NCBI GenBank assembly: GCA_038325105.1
Contig: JBBQIR010000068.1
Coordinates: 1 to 11,684 of the forward strand
Reading direction: 5' to 3'
Length of the DNA stretch: 11,684 nt
Source of the DNA: WSXY01 sp038325105
Lineage (GTDB): Bacteria > Actinomycetota > Coriobacteriia > Anaerosomatales > Anaerosomataceae
Below are positions 1-7,361 of the stretch, in pieces. The position numbers were made by a program, and so were the translations under genes. The notes below the pieces were generated by a model. It had not been told where the DNA came from. It made no database searches and saw only the letters and a program-made list of their open reading frames with translations. Within the stretch, counting starts at the first letter, position 1. Each line of letters starts with the position of its first letter.

Positions 1-70
1 CCCTCATCGTTTCGTTCAGTGCACACTCCACGCCCACGAGAAACACCACCTTCACTGGCAGGGATTAATC

Positions 71-84
71 ATTCGCAAGCGAAT
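71..84. repeat. Short perfect inverted repeat upstream of the kinase gene
   Basis: ATTCGC-AA-GCGAAT is a perfect 6-bp inverted repeat with a 2-nt centre, 42 bp before the preferred kinase start. It lies in a locally AT-richer patch, so it could be an operator or a small 5'-UTR hairpin. No convincing -35/-10 pair was found next to it. If translation instead began at the upstream GTG at 19, this repeat would lie inside the coding sequence. Confidence 0.3.
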
Positions 85-126
85 ACGTCGCGTGTAGAGG
101 TATGCCCTGAAGGGGGTGGCTCAAAC

Positions 127-2298
127 GTGCCAAAGAACGCCGACGAACGTCGCTCCTACATGCATGTCCGCGCGCTCATGGCCACAACAGGCGAAGGTCT
201 CGTCGCCGTAGGCCCGGATGGAGATGTGCGGGTTTTCAACGAGATGGCCGAGGAAATGCTCGGCAAACGCCGCGACGATGTCGTCGGCAAGCTCTACACC
301 TCGCTCGATCAGCCACAGATCGAGGCCGCGATCGAACATCTCCTGCGGCCCCGCACCCGCAAGGAACCGCATCTCCTGCGCATGATGATCGACGAGCGTG
401 TCCTCTCGGCGACCGTGGCCCCGTATGACTGCTCGGGACGCCGCGCGGCGGTCATCACCCTGCGCGACGACAGCGCTCTCGAGTCGTACCGTCGGCGGGC
501 CGAAGCAATCCTTGCGAGCACCGGCGATGGTCTTGTTGTGTTTGACCCTGAAGACATCGTCACGTACCTGAACCCTGCGGCCATCACCCTCGCCGGAATC
601 GACCCCGAGGAGTACCTCGGCAAGCGCGCATACCTCTGGCAGATGCTGTCGATGAAAGCCGATGACAGTTTCGACCCACCCGTGGACGGTTCGCAGGTCC
701 GCGAGGTCAGGCTCGAGGAGCCTGAGCATCGCATCATGGATGTGCGCACCGACCCGGTCCTCGACGAGTCCGGCGGATATCTCGGCTATGTAGCCACGAT
801 TCATGATGTCACCGCAGAGCGCGATGTCGGCCAGATGAAGAACGAGTTCGTCTCGACGGTCTCGCACGAGCTGCGTACGCCGCTCACTTCCATAAAGGGT
901 TACATCGATCTAATCCTCGACGGCGAAGCCGGCGAGATCAACGAGATCCAGCGCGAGTTCCTCTCCATCGTGAAGCAGAACTCCGACCGGCTCGTGGATC
1001 TCATCAACGACATGCTCGACATCTCCCGCATCGAGTCGGGGCGCATCCACCTCAAGATCCAGCCACTCGAAATGGCCGACCTTATCGCCGGCGCGGTCGA
1101 CACGTTTCAGGCGGTGGCCGACCAAAGCGGTCACAAGATCATCGCCAAGGCGCCCATCGACCTCTGCAAGGCCGCCGGCGATCGCGATCGTGTCGGCCAG
1201 GTGCTCATGAACTTCATGAGCAACGCGATCAAGTACTCGCCCGAAGGCGGAAGCGTCACGGTCGCTGCAGCTGCCGAGGGCGACATGGTCACCGTCAGCA
1301 TCACGGATGAGGGAATCGGCATCGCCAAGGAAGATCAGACGAAGCTCTTCACCAAGTTCTACCGCGTCGACTCGTCGCTCACGAGGGAGATCGGCGGTAC
1401 GGGACTCGGGCTTTCTATCTGTAAGAGCATCATCGAACTCCTCGGCGGTCGTGTCGGCGTGGAGAGTTCGGCGGGCAAGGGATCGCGATTCTGGTTCTCA
1501 CTTCCAGCGGCCTCGCCCGACATGGTGCGAACCCCTGACCTCGAGGGCTCAGGGGCTGCGGGAGGCATGGTGCTTGTTGTGGATCGGGACCCGGAGATCG
1601 CTAACCTCGTCGAGACGTACCTCGTCAAGCAAGGCTACGACGTAGTGAAGGCACACTCCGCCGACGAGGCGATGCAGAAGGCGATCGAGACGCACCCGCG
1701 GGTAATCACCCTCGACGTCATGCTCAACGAGGGCGACGGGTTCGATCTCCTTCAAAGGCTCAAGGATCAACCGGAAACGTCGGAGATTCCTGTCCTGGTA
1801 CTCTCGATCGTGTGTGACGAGGGCCGTTCATGTCGGCTTGGTGCATCCGAGTACCTCGAGAAGCCAATCGACAAGGACCGTCTGACCCAGATCGTCGACA
1901 ATCTCGTCGGCAGCATGTCATCGCCCGTCGTGCTCGTCGTTGACGACGACCGCAACATCGTCGATCTCCTGTGCCGCAACCTGAAAGCGAAGGGGTTCTC
2001 GGTCCTCGCGGCCTACGACGGCGCAGAGGCGATGGCGGCGCTTCGCAAACAGCACCCCGACCTCATCCTCCTCGACCTCAAAATGCCGGTCATGGACGGC
2101 TATCAGGTCATTGAGAAGGTCAAGACGAACCCCAAGACCAAGGACATCCCGATCGTCGTGATGACGGCGCACCAGATCGACCGCTCGCGCATCGATATCC
2201 TCGGCCTTGCGAACCAGCGGGTTGACAAGCCCTTCTCCGCCGAGGAACTTGCCCGGCGCGTGGAAGCGCTCCTGCAAAACGTGGAGGTTGGTGAATGA
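127..2298 (+). CDS. Soluble hybrid sensor histidine kinase, PAS-PAS-HisKA-HATPase-REC-REC
   Basis: A cytoplasmic hybrid kinase of 723 residues that would autophosphorylate on His and pass phosphate to receivers. There is no signal peptide or membrane segment. Domains in order: PAS at about 12-120; PAS at about 122-230; HisKA with the H-box SHELRTP (His247); HATPase_c with N-box NAIKYS (Asn366), G1 box DEGIGI (394-399) and G2 box GGTGLGLS (423-430); REC1 at about 481-597 (phosphoacceptor Asp530); REC2 at about 601-718 (Asp606/Asp607, phosphoacceptor Asp650). REC1 reads DRD where the acidic pair is normally DD, so its Mg2+ site may be impaired. I chose GTG at 127 because GAAGGGGG lies 10 nt upstream; the frame stays open to GTG 19, which would add 36 residues without PAS character. 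The gene overlaps the next by 4 bp (ATGA), so the two are translationally coupled. The PAS ligand cannot be told from sequence. Confidence 0.93.
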   Translation: MPKNADERRSYMHVRALMATTGEGLVAVGPDGDVRVFNEMAEEMLGKRRDDVVGKLYTSLDQPQIEAAIEHLLRPRTRKEPHLLRMMIDERVLSATVAPYDCSGRRAAVITLRDDSALESYRRRAEAILASTGDGLVVFDPEDIVTYLNPAAITLAGIDPEEYLGKRAYLWQMLSMKADDSFDPPVDGSQVREVRLEEPEHRIMDVRTDPVLDESGGYLGYVATIHDVTAERDVGQMKNEFVSTVSHELRTPLTSIKGYIDLILDGEAGEINEIQREFLSIVKQNSDRLVDLINDMLDISRIESGRIHLKIQPLEMADLIAGAVDTFQAVADQSGHKIIAKAPIDLCKAAGDRDRVGQVLMNFMSNAIKYSPEGGSVTVAAAAEGDMVTVSITDEGIGIAKEDQTKLFTKFYRVDSSLTREIGGTGLGLSICKSIIELLGGRVGVESSAGKGSRFWFSLPAASPDMVRTPDLEGSGAAGGMVLVVDRDPEIANLVETYLVKQGYDVVKAHSADEAMQKAIETHPRVITLDVMLNEGDGFDLLQRLKDQPETSEIPVLVLSIVCDEGRSCRLGASEYLEKPIDKDRLTQIVDNLVGSMSSPVVLVVDDDRNIVDLLCRNLKAKGFSVLAAYDGAEAMAALRKQHPDLILLDLKMPVMDGYQVIEKVKTNPKTKDIPIVVMTAHQIDRSRIDILGLANQRVDKPFSAEELARRVEALLQNVEVGE

Positions 2299-2660
2299 GT
2301 AAGATTCTTATAGCCGATGACGAACCGCATATCCTCAAGCTCGTTTCGTTCACGCTGAGCAATCACGGCTTCGAAATCGTTACCGCTTCGGACGGCGGCA
2401 TGGCTGTCGAGGTCGCCGAGCGTGAGCAGCCGGACCTCATCCTACTCGACGTGATGATGCCGGTCATGACAGGATATGAAGCCGCCAAGGCGATTTGCGA
2501 GAACCCCAAAACGGCGCATATTCCGATCGTCATGCTGTCGGCGAAGTCACAACAGCGCGAAATCGCAGAAGGTCTAACATGCGGTGCAAGCGAATACATC
2601 TGCAAGCCGTTCACGCCCAAGGACCTGGTACAGAAGGTGTCGGAGATCCTCGGGGCGTAA
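2295..2660 (+). CDS. Stand-alone response regulator receiver protein (121 aa)
   Basis: A single CheY-like receiver with no output domain. The canonical residues are present: acidic pair Asp8/Asp9, phosphoacceptor Asp52 in LLDVMMP, Ser82 at the switch Thr/Ser position, and Lys104 in CKPF. It should therefore be phosphorylatable. Length matches a bare REC domain. The start overlaps the kinase stop by 4 bp, and GGAGG sits 7 nt upstream of the ATG, which fixes the start. It is the natural direct partner of the upstream kinase, either as a shuttle between receivers or acting by protein-protein contact. Its target is unknown. Confidence 0.92.
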   Translation: MSKILIADDEPHILKLVSFTLSNHGFEIVTASDGGMAVEVAEREQPDLILLDVMMPVMTGYEAAKAICENPKTAHIPIVMLSAKSQQREIAEGLTCGASEYICKPFTPKDLVQKVSEILGA

Positions 2661-2681
2661 AGGGAAAGGTAGGATCTCACC

Positions 2682-3134
2682 ATGGCCAAGATCCTCGTGG
2701 TCGACGACGAGCCCTCAATCCAGAGACTGCTCACCGTCGCACTCACCAACCGGGGTCACACGATCGTCACTGCGGACAACGGTATCGAAGCGCTCTCCCA
2801 GGCGCGGCTGGAAAAGCCTGATCTGATCGTTCTCGACGTGATGATGCCGAAGATGACCGGGCACGAAGTCCGCGCTGAACTACGGCAACGACCGGCTACG
2901 AAGCTAACCCCGATACTCTTCCTCTCGGCGGCTGGAACGTTCGAAGAGCAAGTCGAGCAGATGAAGGACGATCTCGTCGACTACATCCCCAAGCCGTTCA
3001 AGCCTTCAGAAGTCGCCGAGCACATCGAGGCAATGCTCGATCCGAAGCGCCGCGAAGAGGTCGCCAAGGAGCGGACCAAGCGCGAGGCGAAGCTGCACAC
3101 CATCGTCAACATCATGCACCGCAACCGGGATTAG
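2682..3134 (+). CDS. Receiver-domain protein with charged C-terminal tail (150 aa)
   Basis: A CheY-like receiver at residues 1-120 with Asp8/Asp9, phosphoacceptor Asp52, Ser82 and Lys104 all in place, so it is predicted to be phosphorylatable. Unlike its neighbours it carries about 30 extra residues (121-150), rich in Lys, Arg and Glu and predicted helical (for example KRREEVAKERTKREAK), ending in HRNRD. This is too short to be a known DNA-binding output domain and may be an interaction helix. The start follows the previous stop by 21 bp and has AGGTAGGA 7 nt upstream of the ATG. It belongs to the same operon as the kinase. Output unknown. Confidence 0.9.
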   Translation: MAKILVVDDEPSIQRLLTVALTNRGHTIVTADNGIEALSQARLEKPDLIVLDVMMPKMTGHEVRAELRQRPATKLTPILFLSAAGTFEEQVEQMKDDLVDYIPKPFKPSEVAEHIEAMLDPKRREEVAKERTKREAKLHTIVNIMHRNRD

Positions 3135-3167
3135 GCCTGTCCGCACCGTCACGAGGAGGGGGCACCC

Positions 3168-3542
3168 GTGACGACACGCAAGATACTTGTCGCAGATGAT
3201 AACCAGCAGATTCGGATGCTCGTAGGGGCGGCATTGCGCTCCCTCGGGCATCAGCTGATTGAAGCGGTCGACGGCGAGGTCGCGGTCGATGCGGCGGTTC
3301 GCGAGCTGCCGGATCTGGTGATTCTCGATGTCAACATGCCAAAGCTCAGCGGTTTCGAGGTGCTCGGTTTCCTGCGTAGGCGCCCCGAGACAGCCGGCAT
3401 CAAGGTCATCATGCTGACGACCGCGGCGCAGAAAGACGACCTGAAGCACGGGCTCGATCTCGGCTGCGACGACTACGTGACGAAGCCGTTCGAGCCGAAG
3501 TTGCTGCGGGAGACGGTCGAAGCGGTGCTCGCATCCTCGTAG
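3168..3542 (+). CDS. Stand-alone response regulator receiver protein (124 aa)
   Basis: The third single-domain receiver in the row. Acidic pair Asp10/Asp11, phosphoacceptor Asp54 in ILDVNMP, Thr84/Thr85 at the switch position, and Lys106 in TKPF are present. There is no output domain. The GTG start is supported by an unusually strong Shine-Dalgarno, GAGGAGGGGG at 3153-3162, 5 nt upstream. It lies 33 bp after the previous gene and ends the signalling operon. It is more diverged from the other two than they are from each other (NQQIRM after the acidic pair, VNMPKLSG after the phosphoacceptor), which suggests a distinct partner. No terminator is obvious in the 100 bp that follow. Confidence 0.9.
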   Translation: MTTRKILVADDNQQIRMLVGAALRSLGHQLIEAVDGEVAVDAAVRELPDLVILDVNMPKLSGFEVLGFLRRRPETAGIKVIMLTTAAQKDDLKHGLDLGCDDYVTKPFEPKLLRETVEAVLASS

Positions 3543-3597
3543 GCATTCCTGGCGGGACGGCCATCGCTGTGAAGACGCCCGGCGCATGGGGGAGCCG

Positions 3598-3610
3598 ATA
3601 GTTGTACTAT
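3598..3610 (+). promoter_or_regulatory. Possible -10 element within an inverted repeat, upstream of the cytochrome gene
   Basis: ATAGT-TGT-ACTAT is a perfect 5-bp inverted repeat with a 3-nt centre. Its right arm contains TACTAT (3605-3610), a reasonable -10 hexamer, which would put transcription start near 3617 and leave a 5' UTR of about 27 nt before the cytochrome ATG. No good -35 was found at 17 bp, so the promoter may be activator-dependent or not real. The overlap of the repeat with the -10 would suit an operator. Confidence 0.35.
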
Positions 3611-3643
3611 GGAGGGTGAATCGAATCCATCGGAGTCCGGTTG

Positions 3644-4744
3644 ATGCTGTCACGCAAAGTCATGCTCGTCGCGCTCGGCGGCCTCACGGTCGCCATCTTG
3701 GCGTTCCCGGTTACGGCGTTCGGGTTCGACGAGACGACATCGACCATCCCCCCTATGGACGCGGAGCATTGTGGCACGTGCCACGATCCGTGGCCAGGCG
3801 CGATCTCCGCTGATCCAAGAGCAGGCGTCCACGGGGGCTACACGACCACCACATCCAAGTGCGGGGAGTGTCACTCGGTGCATGATGCGCCTGCGGCGGG
3901 CGTCGTGTTGCTCCCCGGCGCGACCGTCAAAGCAACGTGTTTAACCTGCCATGACGGAACCGCCGGAAAGGGCGTTTACGGCACGATTGCCAAACGCGGC
4001 CTGGCGGTCGGCTCGTCGCACGGCATCGAGACGACGAATGTCGTCCCCGGCGGAGATGCGACTACGGGCGGTTCCAAGATCGTCACGTTCGCTGGTCCCG
4101 GGGGTACGCTCACATGCACGTCGTGCCACAGCCCACACGGAGCCGGTGTGGTTGCCGCGTACGAGGGTGAGCGGCAGCGTTCCTACGAGTGGGGCATCAT
4201 CTCCCGCACAGTATCCAGCAAGCTGCTTAAACAGCTCCCTGGCAATGCGACGACACCGACTGCGAGTTACGGCTCGGACTGGTGTCTTGGGTGCCACAAG
4301 GGCAGGGACTCGGGGCTCTCGGCCGTGCACAACCACCCCGTGGACTCCAAATCGACCACGACCACGCCGTTCATCTACACGAACGTCGCCAAACTCAACA
4401 GCGACGCGCTCACGGGTGTGACGGTTCTCGGCACACTCGCGAACACGAACCGCGGCTACCTGATGCCGTTCCCGCGCACGGCCCAGCAGGCCGGTCATAA
4501 GCCGATCTGCCAGCAGTGTCATGAGGACTCTCGCATCGTCGGCGACTTGTCCGCAGCCGGGAACCAGGGTGACGCTGCCGCATACACGATCACCACGCCG
4601 GATGGATGGACGTCTGCGGACAACCCGCGGTTCCAGAACTTCCCGCACGAGACGCAGAACTACCGGATGCTCGTTGAGGCGACCACAACGGCGTACTACG
4701 ACAACCTGTGCCTCAACTGCCACCCGGCGACACAGCTGCCGTAA
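3644..4744 (+). CDS. Secreted heptahaem c-type cytochrome
   Basis: A 366-residue exported multihaem cytochrome, expected to move electrons outside the cytoplasmic membrane. Residues 1-27 form a signal peptide (positive MLSRK, hydrophobic core, likely cleavage after AFG). Seven CXXCH haem sites lie at 43-47, 73-77, 99-103, 158-162, 214-218, 289-293 and 356-360. All 14 cysteines belong to these motifs. Nine further histidines (42, 63, 80, 126, 165, 229, 231, 285, 335) are enough for bis-His ligation of every haem. No C-terminal anchor or lipobox is seen, so it should be free in the cell envelope or released. The spacing resembles the doubled-CXXCH cytochromes, not a named enzyme such as nitrite reductase. 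I chose ATG 3644, with GGAG 8 nt upstream, over the adjacent in-frame TTG at 3641. No cytochrome maturation genes are in the window. Confidence 0.92.
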   Translation: MLSRKVMLVALGGLTVAILAFPVTAFGFDETTSTIPPMDAEHCGTCHDPWPGAISADPRAGVHGGYTTTTSKCGECHSVHDAPAAGVVLLPGATVKATCLTCHDGTAGKGVYGTIAKRGLAVGSSHGIETTNVVPGGDATTGGSKIVTFAGPGGTLTCTSCHSPHGAGVVAAYEGERQRSYEWGIISRTVSSKLLKQLPGNATTPTASYGSDWCLGCHKGRDSGLSAVHNHPVDSKSTTTTPFIYTNVAKLNSDALTGVTVLGTLANTNRGYLMPFPRTAQQAGHKPICQQCHEDSRIVGDLSAAGNQGDAAAYTITTPDGWTSADNPRFQNFPHETQNYRMLVEATTTAYYDNLCLNCHPATQLP

Positions 4745-4765
4745 AGTCCTTCCGGCCGCCGCCTG

Positions 4766-5521
4766 CTACCGTCCCGCGCGCGTCCAGTTGCATACGCGCG
4801 CCGCTGTCACCTCGAGCACCGCGGAGAGCACTACGCCGAGGAGCGCCATGGCAATGATTCCGGCGAACATCTCGCTGTAGGCGATGCGACTCCACGCGTC
4901 GATGATGTAGTAGCCGAGCCCCTCGCTGCCGGCCACCGTCTCCGAGAAGAACAGCACGGCGATCGCCGTTCCGGTGCTGATGCGAAGCGCCGTGAAGATG
5001 TCGGGCAGCGCCGCAGGCACGACGACATGGCGGAAGACCTGCCAGCGCGTCCCCCCGAGCGAGCGCACCGAGAGCACCGCCGATGCCGGTATCCCGCGGG
5101 ATGCATCGCGCGCGGTGACGAGTATCTGGAAGAACACGATCAGCGTGATGAGCGCGATCTTTGGCAGGTTTCCAATGCCGAGGAGCACGAGCAGCACCGG
5201 CAGGAAGACGACCTTGGGCACGGGGTACGTGAGGAAGATGAGCGGTGCGAACACGGCATCGACCCGCGGGCTCCGACCAACCGCAAGCCCGAGCGGCGTC
5301 GCGAGCGCCGCTCCCACGATCATCGAGGCGACAACGCGCCAGGCGCTGATGCCTGCATGCGGCAGCAGGTCCGAGAAGAAGAGCCGGAAGAAATCCGAGA
5401 GCGCCGGCACGGGGCCCGGCAGCGCCTGCGAGCCGACCGCGAGCGAGAGCAGCTCCCAGCTGACGAGCAGCACGGCCGTCGCAACCGCGTAGCCGCCGAT
5501 GCGGCGCAGCCCCGCGTTCAC
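4766..5521 (-). CDS. ABC transporter permease, NitT/TauT (SsuC/TauC-like) family
   Basis: The membrane subunit of a binding-protein-dependent importer, 251 residues, typical for SsuC/TauC/ThiX-like permeases. About six hydrophobic segments are visible (roughly 11-30, 58-82, 91-116, 121-137, 182-200, 218-240). The EAA-type cytoplasmic loop, which docks on the ATPase, is at about 150-171 (SVRSLGGTRW, then VVVPAALP). The family signatures LPGPVPA (34-40) and YPVPKVVFLP (99-108) are present. The GTG start at 5521 overlaps the ATPase stop by 4 bp (GTGA), with GGGAG 6 nt upstream. The frame is open further upstream, but only as a shadow of the ATPase gene. It is last in its operon and ends 21 bp from the convergent cytochrome stop. 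Substrate not determinable. Confidence 0.93.
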   Translation of the reverse strand: MNAGLRRIGGYAVATAVLLVSWELLSLAVGSQALPGPVPALSDFFRLFFSDLLPHAGISAWRVVASMIVGAALATPLGLAVGRSPRVDAVFAPLIFLTYPVPKVVFLPVLLVLLGIGNLPKIALITLIVFFQILVTARDASRGIPASAVLSVRSLGGTRWQVFRHVVVPAALPDIFTALRISTGTAIAVLFFSETVAGSEGLGYYIIDAWSRIAYSEMFAGIIAMALLGVVLSAVLEVTAARVCNWTRAGR

Positions 5522-6306
5522 GACGCGCTCCCGACGAGCCGGGTGTCCCCGAAGGCACCCTCGGCAGCGAGCAGCCGTCGCAGCTCGACGCAGCGCTCGA
5601 GGAACGCGGGCGTGTCTCGGAAGCCTTCGTCGCCCATCCCCGGATTGTCGACGATCGCGGCAACGCGCCCCGGCCGGGGTGACAGCACGACGACCCGCCT
5701 GCCGAGAAACACAGCCTCCTCGATGGAGTGAGTGACAAGCAGCATGGTGTGCCCGCGCTGATGCCACATGCCAAGCAGGAGATTCTGGAGGTCTTCGCGC
5801 GTGAGCGCGTCGAGCGCCGAGAGAGGCTCGTCCATGAGCAGCAGGTCCGCATCGAGCGCAAGCGCGCGAGCAAGCGCGAGGCGCTGTCGCATACCGCCCG
5901 AGAGCTCACCCGGATACGCATCGGCGAACTCCGCGATCCCGAGGCGCTCGAGCGCTTCGGCAACGACGCGCCGGCGTTCCTCGGCGGGAACGCCCCGCAC
6001 CTCGAGTCCAAGCGCGGCGTTGTGCGCGACCGTCTTCCACGGGAGCAGCCCGAAGTCCTGCAAGATGAGCGCGGTACGGCGGCGCGGCGACCGCACGACC
6101 TCGCCGCCCACGAGCAGCTCGCCGGCGTCGGCCGGCACGAGCCCTGCGAGCGCGAGCAAGAGCGTCGATTTGCCGCAGCCGGACGGGCCGATGATCGCGA
6201 CGGGCTCACCGTCGGCGACCTCGAGCGTGAGCGCGCTTAAGGCCCGCACGTCGCGATCGACGCCCGCGTACGTGATCGTCAGGTCGCGTACCTCGACGCT
6301 CGACAC
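5518..6306 (-). CDS. ABC transporter ATP-binding protein, NitT/TauT (SsuB/TauB-like) family
   Basis: The ATPase of the importer, 262 residues. All nucleotide-binding motifs are intact: Walker A GPSGCGKST (40-48), Q-loop Gln83 in ILQDFGLLPW, signature LSGGMRQR (135-142), Walker B LLLMDE (155-160), D-loop SALD (163-166) and H-loop His193. The Q-loop region and the phrase DEPLSALDALTR are typical of the nitrate/sulfonate/taurine importer ATPases. The GTG start is supported by TAAAGGAG 5 nt upstream, which overlaps the stop codon of the binding-protein gene. It sits between binding protein and permease and overlaps the permease by 4 bp. The C-terminal 50 residues are a family extension after the nucleotide-binding domain. 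Confidence 0.95.
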   Translation of the reverse strand: MSSVEVRDLTITYAGVDRDVRALSALTLEVADGEPVAIIGPSGCGKSTLLLALAGLVPADAGELLVGGEVVRSPRRRTALILQDFGLLPWKTVAHNAALGLEVRGVPAEERRRVVAEALERLGIAEFADAYPGELSGGMRQRLALARALALDADLLLMDEPLSALDALTREDLQNLLLGMWHQRGHTMLLVTHSIEEAVFLGRRVVVLSPRPGRVAAIVDNPGMGDEGFRDTPAFLERCVELRRLLAAEGAFGDTRLVGSAS

Positions 6307-6316
6307 GCGCGCTCCT

Positions 6317-7318
6317 TTATTCGGGCAGTGCCTGCACGAGATCCGTGTACGTCACGTCGGCTTTGAGCAGCTCCTTCGCCTTCATCCAGCTGAGAACGGC
6401 GTCGACTTCAGCCTGGGTGGGAGGCGCGGCCATCGGATACTGGTTCACGGCGTACGTGGTCTTGAGCGGCTCGGGCAGGCGGGCCTTGTCCACCAGGAGC
6501 GTGCGGAACGAGTTCGGGTCGGCGTTGATGATGCCGGCACCCTCGTCCCAGCCCTCGAGGAGCTTCTTGACGGTGAGCATGCCGCCGGGGGTCGCGAGGT
6601 ACTCGTCGGACACGCCGAGGACGGTCTGTGTGAGGTTCTCGCCGGTCGTGTCGTCGGCGATGAGGACGGCGCCTTGCATGAGCGCGAGCGAGACGAACGG
6701 CTCGGGCAGCGCAGCGGCCTCGAGCTTGCCGTTCATGAGGAGCTCGTAGCGCACCGGCACCTTGGCGACGATCTCTTTCTTCACCTTGGCGTCGGGAACG
6801 CCAGCGGCCTTCATGAGGCCGTCGAGGACGTATTCCTGGATGCTTGCCGAGGAGGTACCGATCTTCACGTCCGCGAGGTCCGCGAGCGTCTTGGCGGTGC
6901 TTTTCGGCTTCGCGACGATCGCGAAGCGGCCCTCTTTGGCGGTCGCACCGAGCATGACGGTCGCGAGCGACACGGGTGCGCCGCCGGCTTCGAGAGCGGC
7001 CGACGCGATGATGTCGCCCATGTACGCGTCAATCGCGCCGGACGCGAACGCGGCGTCGCGCTCCTGCGCGGCCTGGAACGTGGTGATCTCGACCGCGATG
7101 CCCGCCTTCTCGAAGATGCCCTGCTCCTCGGCAACCCAGAGCGGTAGCGCGTCTTCGGTCGGGAGCGTGCCGATGCGGATGGGCTCCGGCTCTGGCGTGA
7201 TCGTGGTCTCGCCGGTGGTGTCGGCCGGTTCGGCCTTCTTCGCGCAGCCGGCGACGACGCCAACGAGCAGCAGCATCGCAAGCATAAGGGCAAGCAGACG
7301 GATGGGGGCGGTTCTCAC
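6317..7318 (-). CDS. ABC transporter substrate-binding lipoprotein, NMT1/SsuA-like
   Basis: The extracellular solute-binding component, 333 residues, anchored as a lipoprotein. The N-terminus has a basic start, a hydrophobic stretch and a lipobox VAGC, giving lipidated Cys25, then a Thr/Glu/Pro-rich linker (about 29-46). The mature domain begins IRIGTLPTEDALPLWVAEEQ and continues GIFEKAGI, the pattern of the NMT1/THI5-like and SsuA/TauA binding proteins. Family members bind nitrate, sulfonates, taurine, thiamine precursors and others. No monooxygenase, thiamine gene or nitrate reductase is nearby to decide. The GTG start at 7318 has GAGGAGG 6 nt upstream. It is followed 10 bp later by the ATPase gene and lies 43 bp after the GNAT gene, so all four genes may be co-transcribed. 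Confidence 0.93.
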   Translation of the reverse strand: MRTAPIRLLALMLAMLLLVGVVAGCAKKAEPADTTGETTITPEPEPIRIGTLPTEDALPLWVAEEQGIFEKAGIAVEITTFQAAQERDAAFASGAIDAYMGDIIASAALEAGGAPVSLATVMLGATAKEGRFAIVAKPKSTAKTLADLADVKIGTSSASIQEYVLDGLMKAAGVPDAKVKKEIVAKVPVRYELLMNGKLEAAALPEPFVSLALMQGAVLIADDTTGENLTQTVLGVSDEYLATPGGMLTVKKLLEGWDEGAGIINADPNSFRTLLVDKARLPEPLKTTYAVNQYPMAAPPTQAEVDAVLSWMKAKELLKADVTYTDLVQALPE

Positions 7319-7361
7319 AGCGGTCCTCCTCGGTCATGAACGGTTTCGTGGCACGCGGGCG

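Noticed and set aside
19..126. Upstream extension of the hybrid kinase to GTG at 19
   Set aside because: The extra 36 residues are Pro/Ser-rich without domain character, and a better Shine-Dalgarno precedes GTG 127; the true start remains open.
3941..4723. Open frame of 260 codons antisense to the cytochrome gene
   Set aside because: Arg/Val-rich product without motifs, opposite a gene with seven CXXCH motifs and a signal peptide.
4713..6209. Open frame of 498 codons on the minus strand across the permease and ATPase genes
   Set aside because: Its product is Arg/Ser/Ala-rich with no domain, and it is a shadow of two genes in another frame that have complete ABC motifs.
5768..7147. Open frame of 459 codons on the plus strand opposite the ATPase and binding-protein genes
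   Set aside because: It has no domain signal and lies antisense to two convincing genes.
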